DNA of 20,544 nt from Mycobacterium sp. (GTDB lineage Bacteria; Actinomycetota; Actinomycetes; Mycobacteriales; Mycobacteriaceae): positions 1-20,544 of the forward strand of contig JAGQTR010000066.1 of NCBI GenBank assembly GCA_020438915.1, written 5' to 3'. A program made the translations under genes and the position numbers. Each line of letters starts with the position of its first letter. The stretch's first letter is position 1. The notes under the pieces are model-generated. The model was not told the origin of the DNA. It ran no database searches and saw only the letters and a list, made by a program, of their open reading frames with translations. Of this stretch, positions 7,642-15,705 are shown in pieces.

Positions 7642-9558
7642 TCAGGTCGCGACGACCGTGGTCGCCCAGGGCTGTCGGGTCACGGTGATCCATCCTCGGA
7701 CGCCCTTGACCGAAGCCCGGTCCAGAAGCTCCTGATACAGCTGGTCGGAAACGATTGGACTGCGGCTCAGTAAGAATCCGCTCAATCCGGTGGGATCGCT
7801 GACTATGGCCCAACCGTTGGGTCCGTCGTAGTCGGGAGACAGATCGACGATCCAGTAGTTACCGGGCGGATTCGCCTTGGCCGGAAACACGAAGCTCACG
7901 TTGAGCTTGTTGTTGGCCGGGTCGACGGGCAACGCCGAGCCGACGATCGTCGACTCCGGTCCGTTGTTGAAGAAGTAGTTGCCGGAGTTCTCGACCTTGA
8001 TCGACCCGTCCGGGTTGAGGCTGTACACGGCCTTGGTGTTGACCAGGCCGATCGAGAAGAACTGCTTGACGCTGCCCACCTCGTACCAGGTGCCGAGGTA
8101 GCGCTGGACGTCGACGACCGGCGGCGGGCTGAGCACGACCGCGGCGGTGTCGCCCATGACGATGTACTGATCGGGAATCCCATAGATGCCGGTCCCGTCG
8201 GTCGGACCCAGACCCCGGTACATGTCGTTGATCCAGCCTGTGGACAGCGTGTGGGTGGCCGCGGTGTTACCGGGCGGGGAGAACTTCGTGACCAGCTGGG
8301 CGAAGAAGTCGATGAGCGGATTTCCACCCAGCAGCGAGTCGGCATGCGAACCCCGGGCCAGAGTCGCACCGACGAACTGACCCGGGCGGGCCGCCACCAG
8401 CTCAGCGGTGGTGGCCCCGAACGAGTTCCACATCTGGGGCGGCGCCGCGACCTGATAGACCGGAATGAAGGGATCGTCCAGGCTCTGCAGGGCGGTGGGC
8501 ACAACGCCGCTGAACGAGAATCCGTCGAACATCACCACACCCCGCAGGTGGCGCTCGTTGGTGGGGTCGGATGCGTAGTAGCCGCCGACGGCCGTGGCGA
8601 AGCCGCCACCCGCGGATTGGCCGGACAGGACGAAGTCCTCCGGCAGCAATCCGCTCAGGTAACCGGCTGCGGTCGCGCTCGTGGTCAACCCCGCCCGGTC
8701 CCCGAGGAACATGGTGGCCACGGCCTGTTGCATCTCGACGCCGTTGAGCCAGCAGCCACGGCAGCGCCACGGGAACGACGCCACGTTGGGTGCCACGACG
8801 ATGCTGTTGGTGTCCTGTGACAGCGTCGTCGCCAGCGCGGAGACGAAGGACTTCCGGTTGAGGAAGCCGTGCTGCAACCAGATCACGCCGGTCGCCGATA
8901 CCGAACCGTCGGCCTGTGTCGGGAAGTACCAGTCCGCTGCCGTCGTGTAGCCGTTGTCGATCGGGATGGTCAGCTTCGCGTGGCCGGTCTTGACGCCGGT
9001 GACCGTGTCGGGACTGGCCGGGGCCACCGCGGCCAACTCCGCCGAAGCACTTGCGTCGGCCGCTACCTCGGCGGCGGCCTTGGGTGCTGCTACCTCTGCC
9101 GTCGCAGACGCTGCCGACTCGGTGTCGCCGGTGGCCGACGCGGCGGCTGGAGATCGCTGTTGCGCTGGGGTCATGGACTCCACGGCGGTCGCCGATGCGT
9201 CGGGTTCGTCACCGTCGTCGAGCACATCCACGTCAAGCGCACCGTTTTCGAGTGCACCGTCTTCTTCGCTGTCGTCCTCGGCAACTTTCCGCTGCAGGGT
9301 GTCTACGCTGTTGGTGTCAAAGCTGTCGGTGTCGACGGGCGATGTCCGAGAGTCGGCTACGACAGTGGCCGGGGACTGCGCTCCTGCGTCACTGGTGAAC
9401 GATGAGTCGTCCCCGGTGGACGGGCTGCTCGAAGTGGTCGCGGCGGCACCATCGGAGGCCTCCGTGTCGGCCGCGGCGACCCCCGCTCCGGCGAGCATCG
9501 CGGCGCCGAGGCCAACGAAGACTACGCCCGTACCCCACCACACGCGTAGCTCAGCCAT
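7642..9558 (-). CDS. Secreted alpha/beta hydrolase-lipocalin fusion protein
   Basis: A 638-residue exported protein in four parts. Residues 1-30 are a signal peptide (hydrophobic core, GVAAA then Asp). Residues 30-185 are a low-complexity Ala/Ser/Thr/Asp/Glu linker. Residues about 190-475 are an alpha/beta hydrolase with an oxyanion-type LQHGF (228-232), the nucleophile elbow GQSAG (Ser315), a candidate acid in MFDGF (Asp345) and a candidate His405 in ARGSHAD. Residues about 480-632 are a bacterial lipocalin of the Blc type, with the N-terminal signature RYLGTWYEV (486-494), YWIVDLSPDY, WAIVSDP and FLLSRSP. Lipocalins of this type bind fatty acids and lysolipids, so the hydrolase may release a lipid that the lipocalin holds; this is inference. 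ATG at 9558 is chosen because AAGGAGG lies 9 nt ahead. The frame is open to a TTG at 9567, but that codon abuts the ribosome site. Confidence 0.85.
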   Translation of the reverse strand: MAELRVWWGTGVVFVGLGAAMLAGAGVAAADTEASDGAAATTSSSPSTGDDSSFTSDAGAQSPATVVADSRTSPVDTDSFDTNSVDTLQRKVAEDDSEEDGALENGALDVDVLDDGDEPDASATAVESMTPAQQRSPAAASATGDTESAASATAEVAAPKAAAEVAADASASAELAAVAPASPDTVTGVKTGHAKLTIPIDNGYTTAADWYFPTQADGSVSATGVIWLQHGFLNRKSFVSALATTLSQDTNSIVVAPNVASFPWRCRGCWLNGVEMQQAVATMFLGDRAGLTTSATAAGYLSGLLPEDFVLSGQSAGGGFATAVGGYYASDPTNERHLRGVVMFDGFSFSGVVPTALQSLDDPFIPVYQVAAPPQMWNSFGATTAELVAARPGQFVGATLARGSHADSLLGGNPLIDFFAQLVTKFSPPGNTAATHTLSTGWINDMYRGLGPTDGTGIYGIPDQYIVMGDTAAVVLSPPPVVDVQRYLGTWYEVGSVKQFFSIGLVNTKAVYSLNPDGSIKVENSGNYFFNNGPESTIVGSALPVDPANNKLNVSFVFPAKANPPGNYWIVDLSPDYDGPNGWAIVSDPTGLSGFLLSRSPIVSDQLYQELLDRASVKGVRGWITVTRQPWATTVVAT

Positions 9559-9567
9559 TACCAGCAA

Positions 9568-9574
9568 CCTCCTT
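9568..9574 (-). promoter_or_regulatory. Strong ribosome binding site deciding the hydrolase-lipocalin start
   Basis: AAGGAGG on the minus strand is a full match to the anti-Shine-Dalgarno sequence. It is 9 nt ahead of the ATG at 9558 and directly adjoins the in-frame TTG at 9567, so only the ATG can be served. Confidence 0.8.
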
Positions 9575-9631
9575 GAGGAACCCCGTAGACGCTAGCGCAA
9601 TGCGGACCCAGGTAACGCCACCGCTGGCCAA

Positions 9632-9659
9632 ATTATCGGAGCTGTAAGAATCTCGTCAG
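9632..9659 (-). promoter_or_regulatory. Candidate promoter for the hydrolase-lipocalin gene
   Basis: On the minus strand CTGACG (plus positions 9654-9659) and GATAAT (9632-9637) are 16 nt apart, in the 143-nt gap between the TspO-like gene and this gene. The -10-like hexamer is the most AT-rich run in the gap. Both elements deviate from consensus. Confidence 0.35.
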
Positions 9660-9701
9660 CAGCGGTCCCGCCGATCGGATCTGGCCGGGTGAGCGATGTT
9701 T

Positions 9702-10517
9702 TCAGCGGCCTATTCGCAGCCCTACCGCAGACCTTCGCTGCCGCAGCACCACTGCCTCGACGAGGATGAAGACGACCAAGGACACGACGACGGCCCCGAT
9801 CACCACGGGGTAGCGACCGTCCAGTCCCTCCGGGGACACCTGGCGAAACAGAATGCCGCCATAGGCCCAGATGAGCACCAGCCCGTAGGCGACATCCTGG
9901 TTACGCAGCGTGGTGATGGTGCCGATCACCATTGCGATGACCACGATGATCACGGCCCACGTCCAGTCGGCCATGCCAAAACCGTCCCAATCCAGGCTGA
10001 CCAACAGCACGGTGATGTTCGCGACGGTCGCCACGGTCGTCCACCCGAAGTAGACGCTGAACGGTACGCCCACGAACCACCGTTCGCGCACAGTGAGTTT
10101 CGCGGTCCGCAAGTTGTTCGTGATCAGGATCAGACAAACCAGGATGACGCCGATCAGCACGACCGACAGCGGAATCATCCCATAATGCCAGGCAAACACC
10201 CAAGCCGCGTTCGCGACGGAGGACACCGAGAACAACACGCCAACCCGGTTCAGCAGTGGGACTCGGTCTCTGCCCGGCGACCCGTGAAATAACCCGAGCT
10301 GGTAAAGGACGTGCGCGCCCAACAACAGGTAGATCACGCTCCAGATCGAGAATGTCAGCCCAGCGGGAGTGAACAGATTCTGGTATTCGTTAGACACCTC
10401 CCCGGTCCGCCTGCCGTTGAGCGGCAGGGCGTTGGCCAGGAAGTTCATCGCGACCATCGCCAGGTAGGTCACCACCACCAGCGCCCTGATCGGTCCTGTT
10501 CCGATAGCTGGGCTCAT
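9702..10517 (-). CDS. TspO/MBR-related (tryptophan-rich sensory) membrane protein, long form
   Basis: A 271-residue polytopic membrane protein with about seven or eight hydrophobic segments. Family-like stretches are FTPAGLTFSIWSVIYLLLG (49-67), NAAWVFAWHYG (103-113) and PFSVYFGWTTVATVANI (152-168), which follow the order of TspO/MBR helices. Classical TspO has about 160 residues and five helices, so this is the longer class with extra C-terminal helices. TspO proteins bind tetrapyrroles and sterols and are linked to stress responses; which ligand applies here is unknown. The ATG has AGGAG 5 nt ahead. It lies 67 nt downstream of the last gene of the mce operon, in the same direction, so read-through is possible. 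Assignment to the superfamily is good; function is not. Confidence 0.75.
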   Translation of the reverse strand: MSPAIGTGPIRALVVVTYLAMVAMNFLANALPLNGRRTGEVSNEYQNLFTPAGLTFSIWSVIYLLLGAHVLYQLGLFHGSPGRDRVPLLNRVGVLFSVSSVANAAWVFAWHYGMIPLSVVLIGVILVCLILITNNLRTAKLTVRERWFVGVPFSVYFGWTTVATVANITVLLVSLDWDGFGMADWTWAVIIVVIAMVIGTITTLRNQDVAYGLVLIWAYGGILFRQVSPEGLDGRYPVVIGAVVVSLVVFILVEAVVLRQRRSAVGLRIGR

Positions 10518-10540
10518 GTCATCTCCTGGCGACGTCGGTT

Positions 10541-10555
10541 GACCCCGCGCGGGTC
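10541..10555 (-). terminator. GC-rich hairpin after the mce operon, possible weak terminator
   Basis: The element contains the perfect palindrome CCCGCGCGGG flanked by a GA/TC pair with one bulged base. It lies 29 nt past the stop of the MPT64-like gene. No T run follows, so it is at best a weak or Rho-aided terminator, or an attenuator between the mce operon and the TspO-like gene. Confidence 0.25.
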
Positions 10556-10584
10556 TCCGGTGGCCGCACTCATGACCGGCGCGT

Positions 10585-11376
10585 TCAGGTCCCGCCGTAC
10601 TCGGGGCGCAGGATCGGGCTGAGCACGGCGAGCGGGATGTGCGCCTGGACCACGCCGCCGTTCATCGACCACTGGTTCAACACGTCGTAGCGGATCGGGG
10701 TGTCGTGTGCGACCGGGTAGTCGGGCATATAGAGGATCAGCTCGTTGGGGGTGAGCGCCCACGCCTTGTAGTTCCCGGAGAAAGGTGCGGGCGGGGTCCA
10801 GCGGTCGACGGTGAACGGGTACGTCCCGGGCTGGTTGTACGGCGGCCGGGCCCGGTCGAGTGCCTCGGTGACGATGGGCGCGACCAACGGCGGAATTGCC
10901 ACCAGCGGATCGACGCCCGCCTTCGTGATGTCGGAAAGCTGCAGCTGCCGACCGCTTCCCATATCGAAGGTGAAGGTGCGGAAACCGTTCATCAGCTCGA
11001 CACCGGAGGAGTTGTATTCCTCGTGGAACACCACGCTCAGCGCAGAACCGTGGTTGAACACCTGGAAGTTCTCGGTGCCCCAGCTGTCCTGGACCATGGA
11101 GGCGCCCTTGGCCCGCCAGTTAGTGAAAAGATCGCGCAGGTACGGACGGATCGCCGCGCTGGTGGTCGGGTTGTCGATGAGATCGCCCGGTATCGCCACC
11201 TTGATGTCGCGGGTGGCTTTGCGTTCCGACACTACCGACGTCCGGCAGTACTGCCCGTCCCAGTTGCCGCCCAGCTCGCCACAGAACGACTGCGCCGACG
11301 CCGAGGCGGCCGGAGCCGTCGCGATCCCCGCCGCGATCGCCATCGCAGCTACCACCATCACCCGGTTTACCCGCAT
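10585..11376 (-). CDS. MPT64-like secreted protein (RsiV/DUF3298-type fold)
   Basis: A 263-residue exported protein. Signal peptide residues 1-28 (MRVNRVMVVAAMAIAAG..., cleavage near ASA-QS). The mature start SFCGELGGNWDGQYC (C32, C44) matches the CxELxGxxxGxxC opening of the M. tuberculosis antigen MPT64. The middle (FQVFNHGSALSVVFHEEYNS) and the C-terminal part (ALTPNELILYMPDYPVAHD, then HIPLAVLSPIL) follow the same order of elements, including the beta-grasp-like DUF3298 part. Mature MPT64 has no firmly known enzymatic role. ATG at 11376 is chosen because AGGAG lies 8 nt ahead and it starts 11 nt after the mas stop; the frame is open to a TTG at 11418 inside mas. As last cistron of the mce operon it may be an accessory secreted factor of the importer. 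Confidence 0.78.
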   Translation of the reverse strand: MRVNRVMVVAAMAIAAGIATAPAASASAQSFCGELGGNWDGQYCRTSVVSERKATRDIKVAIPGDLIDNPTTSAAIRPYLRDLFTNWRAKGASMVQDSWGTENFQVFNHGSALSVVFHEEYNSSGVELMNGFRTFTFDMGSGRQLQLSDITKAGVDPLVAIPPLVAPIVTEALDRARPPYNQPGTYPFTVDRWTPPAPFSGNYKAWALTPNELILYMPDYPVAHDTPIRYDVLNQWSMNGGVVQAHIPLAVLSPILRPEYGGT

Positions 11377-11387
11377 CTTCGCAGCTC

Positions 11388-12089
11388 CTATGGCAATTCG
11401 ACTTTGCTTGCGAGCCAACGGTTGTCGACTTTCTCCATGGTGATCTTCATCCGGCTGCTGTCACTGCGCGCATCGGGGCGCGCCGTGTTGGTGACGGTCT
11501 GATCCACCAGCAGCAGCAGCGTCACTTCGTCTTTGGATTCCGACTGGACCGCCGAGTCCACGACAACACCGTGCGCAGTGGCCTTGTTGTCGATGAGCAA
11601 CTGCCGAAGCTGCACGCTGTCCTTGGAATACATGTCCTTGAACTCACCGGTCGCACCGTTGAGGACCTCGGCGAAGTTGTCGTCCAAGTTGTTCGAATCG
11701 ATGCTCGTCAGCACCTGGGCATAGTTGATCGCCGTTTGCCGGGCGTTCTGCACAGCTTCGGTCAGCGTGTGCTGCTCCCAAAGCTTCCAGCCCAGAACGC
11801 CCGCGGTGCCGAAGGCTCCGAGATAGATCGCACTGACCAGACCGATCTGGGCATAACGTTTCCACGGGCGAGCCGACCGCCCGACGCCCGGGGACACCGG
11901 GCCGAGGGCATCGGATGCGGGGGCGTCATCGGCTTCCGTTTCGTCGTCGGCCGATTCGGCGGAATCCGTTTCAGCGGAATCCGTTTCAGCGGTCTCGACC
12001 CCGTCCAGCTGATCACCGCTGACGGATGTGTCGGTGTTTTCTGGGTCGGACGTTTCGGCCACGGTGATGTCTTCCTTCTGCGTCGGCAT
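11388..12089 (-). CDS. Mce-associated membrane protein (Mas family)
   Basis: A 233-residue protein. Residues 1-72 are acidic and low-complexity, including a tandem AETDS pair (34-43). A single membrane helix follows (about 79-101, YAQIGLVSAIYLGAFGTAGVL). The external domain (115-233) has the typical Mas features: ARQTAINYAQVLTSIDSNNL, EFKDMYS, a central beta region and the C-terminal VDNRWLASKVELP. Mas proteins are encoded after mceF in mycobacterial mce operons and stabilise or assist the Mce complex. The gene starts 9 nt after the mceF stop. The ATG at 12089 has only a weak GGCGG ahead, whereas an in-frame GTG at 12062 has GAAGGAAG 8 nt ahead, so a 224-residue form is a real alternative. 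Confidence 0.88.
   Translation of the reverse strand: MPTQKEDITVAETSDPENTDTSVSGDQLDGVETAETDSAETDSAESADDETEADDAPASDALGPVSPGVGRSARPWKRYAQIGLVSAIYLGAFGTAGVLGWKLWEQHTLTEAVQNARQTAINYAQVLTSIDSNNLDDNFAEVLNGATGEFKDMYSKDSVQLRQLLIDNKATAHGVVVDSAVQSESKDEVTLLLLVDQTVTNTARPDARSDSSRMKITMEKVDNRWLASKVELP
11960..11989. repeat. Two perfect tandem copies of a 15-bp unit within the mas gene
   Basis: The unit CGGAATCCGTTTCAG occurs at 11960-11974 and again at 11975-11989. In frame it encodes part of the acidic head (AETDS twice). Slippage would add or remove five residues without breaking the frame. Confidence 0.85.
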
Positions 12090-12098
12090 ACCGCCGGC

Positions 12099-13349
12099 CT
12101 AGCGCGGTGGCTCGATCGGCAGCACCGGCCCACCGTACGGGGTGGGGATGGTGTAGCGACCCTGCGGTGTCGGATCGGCCACCTGACCCAAGTCCGCACC
12201 CGGTGGTGGTCCAGCGGTGTCGTCCCCGGCCGGTCGAGGTGCGTTCTTGGCGCCCCGAACGAGAACCTGAGGATCAGTGTCCCGGCAGTAGGAGTAGAGG
12301 AACGGCTCGGGATAGTCAGCCGCTGAGGGAGGCCGGCGCGGGGTGCCGTAATCGCAGGTGTAGCGCGGATAGATGTCGGCGGTCACCCAGATCCCGTCGT
12401 CGTGAATCGCGGTGCCGATGGCTTCCAACGCCGAACCCCGGAAGTTGGGGAACAGGGCGTTCAATGCCGGCACCCGCAGATACATCAGCTGGGAGACCGA
12501 GGCCAAGTTGCCCAGCAATCCGACCATGGTGTCGGAGTTGTCATTGAACACATTGTCGACCGAGGACATCAATCCCGGGGTCTGGTCGACGAACGTGCGA
12601 TACCCGCCGTCCATCTTGTTCACGCCGACCATGAGTTCACTGACATTCCCCGCCACCGCCCCCATTCCCGGGCTGGTGTCGGCGAGCATGGTCAGCGCCA
12701 CCCGGCTGGTCTTCAACAAGCTGACCGTCTGGGGCAGCACCGAGTCCAGGGTGGACAGTAAGAAGGTGCCGCCATCGACGATGTCGGTGAGCTTCTGGGG
12801 CCCCTCCTTGGTCAGGCTCAGTTCCTTCTTGATGATCTCGAGCTTCTCGGGATCAGACTGGGCCAACACCCCGTCGGCGTTGGTGAGCAGTTGGTAGAGC
12901 GGAACAGGCGTGCTGGTCTGCGTCAACGGGACAACGCTGCCATCGGAGAGGAACGGGCCGTCAGTCGATGCCGGCTCGAAATCGATGTACTGCTCACCGG
13001 CCGCGGACAGCCCGGACACCCGCACGGGGCTGGCGGCCGGAATCTTGGCCGTCGAGTCGATGCGCACCATCGCGTCGACGCCGTTGGGTGTGAGCGAAAG
13101 CGTCTCGACCCGCCCGACCTTGACACCGCGAACAGCGACGTCGACGTTCTCCAACAGGCCACCGGAGTCGGGCAGCTCCACTCTGACCTGATAGGTGCTG
13201 GCGAACGGGTCCACTCGCAGGGCACCGAAAGTGAGATACACCAAGGCCACGACGCCCACCAGAAAGAGGGCTATGCCGGAAAGCCAAAACCGTTGGCGAT
13301 GGCCGGCTTTCACACCGCCGACGATTCCTCGGCTGATGGAGTTGATCAC
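12099..13349 (-). CDS. mceF: Mce family protein MceF
   Basis: A 416-residue MlaD/Mce-domain protein, sixth of the set. Basic N-terminus, one membrane helix (about 22-43, WLSGIALFLVGVVALVYLT), an MlaD domain (about 52-130, with GGLLENVDVAVRGVKVGRV), a long helical region and a C-terminal part with conserved cysteines (YTCDYGTP, then LYSYC). The tail is Pro-rich (TIPTPYGGPVLPIEPP). Mce proteins form the hexameric periplasmic conduit for lipid import. GTG at 13349 is chosen because it overlaps the mceE stop as GTGA and has AGGAG 8 nt ahead. The frame runs open to 13550 within mceE, but that extension is Gly/Arg/Ser-rich and antisignal-like. Confidence 0.93.
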   Translation of the reverse strand: MINSISRGIVGGVKAGHRQRFWLSGIALFLVGVVALVYLTFGALRVDPFASTYQVRVELPDSGGLLENVDVAVRGVKVGRVETLSLTPNGVDAMVRIDSTAKIPAASPVRVSGLSAAGEQYIDFEPASTDGPFLSDGSVVPLTQTSTPVPLYQLLTNADGVLAQSDPEKLEIIKKELSLTKEGPQKLTDIVDGGTFLLSTLDSVLPQTVSLLKTSRVALTMLADTSPGMGAVAGNVSELMVGVNKMDGGYRTFVDQTPGLMSSVDNVFNDNSDTMVGLLGNLASVSQLMYLRVPALNALFPNFRGSALEAIGTAIHDDGIWVTADIYPRYTCDYGTPRRPPSAADYPEPFLYSYCRDTDPQVLVRGAKNAPRPAGDDTAGPPPGADLGQVADPTPQGRYTIPTPYGGPVLPIEPPR

Positions 13350-14590
13350 CTCGGCGGCTCCTGTCCCGAAGGCGCCGGAGGCGCCGGAGGCGGACCTGGC
13401 GGCGGACCATGCTCGGCCGGTGAGTCCGGAATCGGGGCGCCGGCCGGCGCCCACTGAGTCTGACCCATCCGGCTGTCCGGTCCCTGGCCCACGACGCGCT
13501 CCTGCAGGCGCCACAACACGTATTTGACCGATCCGGCCATCTCCGCCCAATCCCCGCGCTTGGGGCCATGGAAGGCCGGATCTCCCTTGAATCCGATATC
13601 CGGAATCGACCCCAGGACCAGCCGGTCGATCCCCACAGTGAGGTTCACCGCCGATCCCGATGTCGATTTCACCAGCGGTGGAAGCAATCGGTTGAGCGCG
13701 GCCATGCTGGTATCGGGACTCAGCGCAACATCGTTCCAGGCGCGCGAGAGGGTATTCATGTCCCGGATCACGCTACGGCCACTGTCGTCGGTGCCGGCGA
13801 TCGACGGGAACCTGCCCAGCTGCGCGGTGGTGGCGCCCAGCTGCTGGACGACATCGACGATCTGGTTGGTGTTGGCGGCCAGTACGTCGGTGGCCGGCCC
13901 CATGGCCTCCAAGACCGCTGTCAGTTCCGGGTTCTTCGCGTCGAGCCGATCTGCGAGCGCGGACGTTTCGGTCAGGGCCGCCTCGATGTCCGCAGAACGT
14001 GCATTGAGCTTGCCCAGCACTTCATCGGTGAGGTTGACCAGGTTGCCCATTGCCTCGCCCTGGTCTCCGGTGGCCTTGCCTGCGCCGTTGATCAAGTTCG
14101 TGAGATTTCGTACGGTGCCGCCGTTGACCACGATGGCCGCCGAGCTCAGCACCGACTCCACGGTCGCGGCGGCGGCCGTGGAGTCGAGGCCGATGGTGTC
14201 GCCGTCTTTCAGCAGCGGCGCATCGGGCGTCGGCGGGCTCGGTGGATTGATCGCGACGAACACGTCGCCCAGCGGTGTCGCCGACCGCAACTCCACTCTG
14301 CTGTCGACGGGGATCTGGACACCGTCTCTGATCTGCAGTTCGGCCACCGCAGTGTAGTTCTTGGCGACCAGCGATTTCATCGTTCCGACATCGGCACCGG
14401 AAAGTTTGACATTGGCCTCGGCGGGCAGATTCAGCGCGTTGGCGAATACCGCAGTGACCGTGTATCCGCCACCAGTGCCCACACCGGGGGCCGGCAGCGG
14501 CAAGTCACCCAACCCGACGGAGCAGCCAGTGGTGATCATCGCGGCCGCTGTCGCCGCCGCCAATGCGCGCTTCATGCGGTTCGGCTTCAT
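13346..14590 (-). CDS. mceE: Mce family lipoprotein MceE (LprK/LprN type)
   Basis: A 414-residue exported lipoprotein. The short basic N-terminus (MKPNRMKR), an Ala-rich core and Cys23 in MITTGC mark a lipoprotein signal. The -3 residue is Thr rather than the usual Leu/Val/Ile, but position and family membership support lipidation. After CSVGLGDLPLPAPG comes the MlaD domain (about 40-115, with ANVKLSGADVGTMKSL), a long amphipathic helical region (about 130-260) and a Pro-rich end (GPPPGPPPAPPAPSGQ). The mceD stop and this start are joined: the ATG at 14590 overlaps it by 1 nt (TGATG), and a GTG one codon earlier (14593) would overlap by 4 nt. I take the ATG; the difference is one residue. Confidence 0.93.
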   Translation of the reverse strand: MKPNRMKRALAAATAAAMITTGCSVGLGDLPLPAPGVGTGGGYTVTAVFANALNLPAEANVKLSGADVGTMKSLVAKNYTAVAELQIRDGVQIPVDSRVELRSATPLGDVFVAINPPSPPTPDAPLLKDGDTIGLDSTAAAATVESVLSSAAIVVNGGTVRNLTNLINGAGKATGDQGEAMGNLVNLTDEVLGKLNARSADIEAALTETSALADRLDAKNPELTAVLEAMGPATDVLAANTNQIVDVVQQLGATTAQLGRFPSIAGTDDSGRSVIRDMNTLSRAWNDVALSPDTSMAALNRLLPPLVKSTSGSAVNLTVGIDRLVLGSIPDIGFKGDPAFHGPKRGDWAEMAGSVKYVLWRLQERVVGQGPDSRMGQTQWAPAGAPIPDSPAEHGPPPGPPPAPPAPSGQEPPR

Positions 14591-15705
14591 CACTGTCCCA
14601 TCGCCGAGAGACCGTCGAGGATGTAGGTGAGACCAAAGTCGGGCCCGTAGTCCTGCAATGTTCCTGTGCTGCAGCCCAATTGACGAAGATGCATCAGATT
14701 GCAGACTTCTTTGGCGCTCTGCGAGTCCGCAAGGATCTTGTCGGTGAGGGCGTGAACCCGCAGGGCACCGTTGTTTTGGTCGACCATGTTGTAGAGGTTC
14801 TCCACCGCCAGTGGGGCGACGTCGAGCAACTCGGCCATCTCGCGCTGACGGTCGGTGATCACCGAGGCGGCAGAATCACCGTTGAGGACAGTCTGCTTCA
14901 AAGTTTCCCGGTTGGCTTCGATCAATGTCGTTGCCTGTGCCACGATCTCGTTCATCTTGCGGCCGGTCGCACCGGTGCCGAAGTTCTCGTCGGCCAGGAT
15001 CTGGGTGAGCTGGCGAGTCGTCGAACCGAATTCGCGGAGCTTGGAGTCGTTCTCGGCCGCCGCATCCATCAACGGCTCGAGATCGGTGATGATCGTCGTC
15101 AGCTGGTCGGCGGTCACCTCGCCGCCGTCGGAGCTGAGCCGTAGCGCATCGGAAAGCTCACCCAGGGCCGCCTTGATTCGTTCGCCGTTGCCGTCGGTGA
15201 CTCCGGCCGCGGCATTGACCAGGTCGGCGATCGGCCCGCCCCCCTTGCCGTCGCCTGCCAGCGATTTGGACAGCTTGTTGAGCATGTCGATCACGCGGTC
15301 GAATGCGATGGGTGTTTGGGTTCTCGGCAGGCCGATGGTGTCGCGGTTCTGCAACTGCGGCCCGCCGCTGTAGGGAGGCGTCAACTCGATCTGCCGATCG
15401 GTCAGTATCGAGGTGTTGATCGTTACGGCGTGCACGTCGGCGGGCACCTGCACGTCTTTGTCGACGGTGAACTCGACCTCGACGTAGCTGCCCTTCGGGG
15501 TGATCTTGGTGACCTTGCCCACCGGCATGCCGACCACCGCGACCACGTTCTCGACGTACAGACCCGCCGCGTTGTCGAATTGGGCTGTCACAGTTATCGA
15601 GTCGTTCCGGGACTTCACGACATAGCCGACCACGCCGATGATCGCGGCCGCCAGCACCACAAACACGGCGGTCATGGTGATGGTCCTGCGGGCGCCGGTA
15701 CTCAT
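14590..15705 (-). CDS. mceD: Mce family protein MceD
   Basis: A 371-residue conduit subunit. The N-terminal membrane helix (about 10-30, TMTAVFVVLAAAIIGVVGYVV) leads into an MlaD domain (about 37-115, with GLYVENVVAVVGMPVGKVTKI and TDRQIELTP). A long helical region follows, then a C-terminal part with single cysteines (EVCNLMHLRQLGCSTG). The ATG overlaps the mceC stop as ATGA and has AAGGA 6 nt ahead, which decides the start; the frame is open upstream to 15765 inside mceC. It stands fourth in the mce series and its order, length and architecture fit MceD. Confidence 0.93.
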   Translation of the reverse strand: MSTGARRTITMTAVFVVLAAAIIGVVGYVVKSRNDSITVTAQFDNAAGLYVENVVAVVGMPVGKVTKITPKGSYVEVEFTVDKDVQVPADVHAVTINTSILTDRQIELTPPYSGGPQLQNRDTIGLPRTQTPIAFDRVIDMLNKLSKSLAGDGKGGGPIADLVNAAAGVTDGNGERIKAALGELSDALRLSSDGGEVTADQLTTIITDLEPLMDAAAENDSKLREFGSTTRQLTQILADENFGTGATGRKMNEIVAQATTLIEANRETLKQTVLNGDSAASVITDRQREMAELLDVAPLAVENLYNMVDQNNGALRVHALTDKILADSQSAKEVCNLMHLRQLGCSTGTLQDYGPDFGLTYILDGLSAMGQ

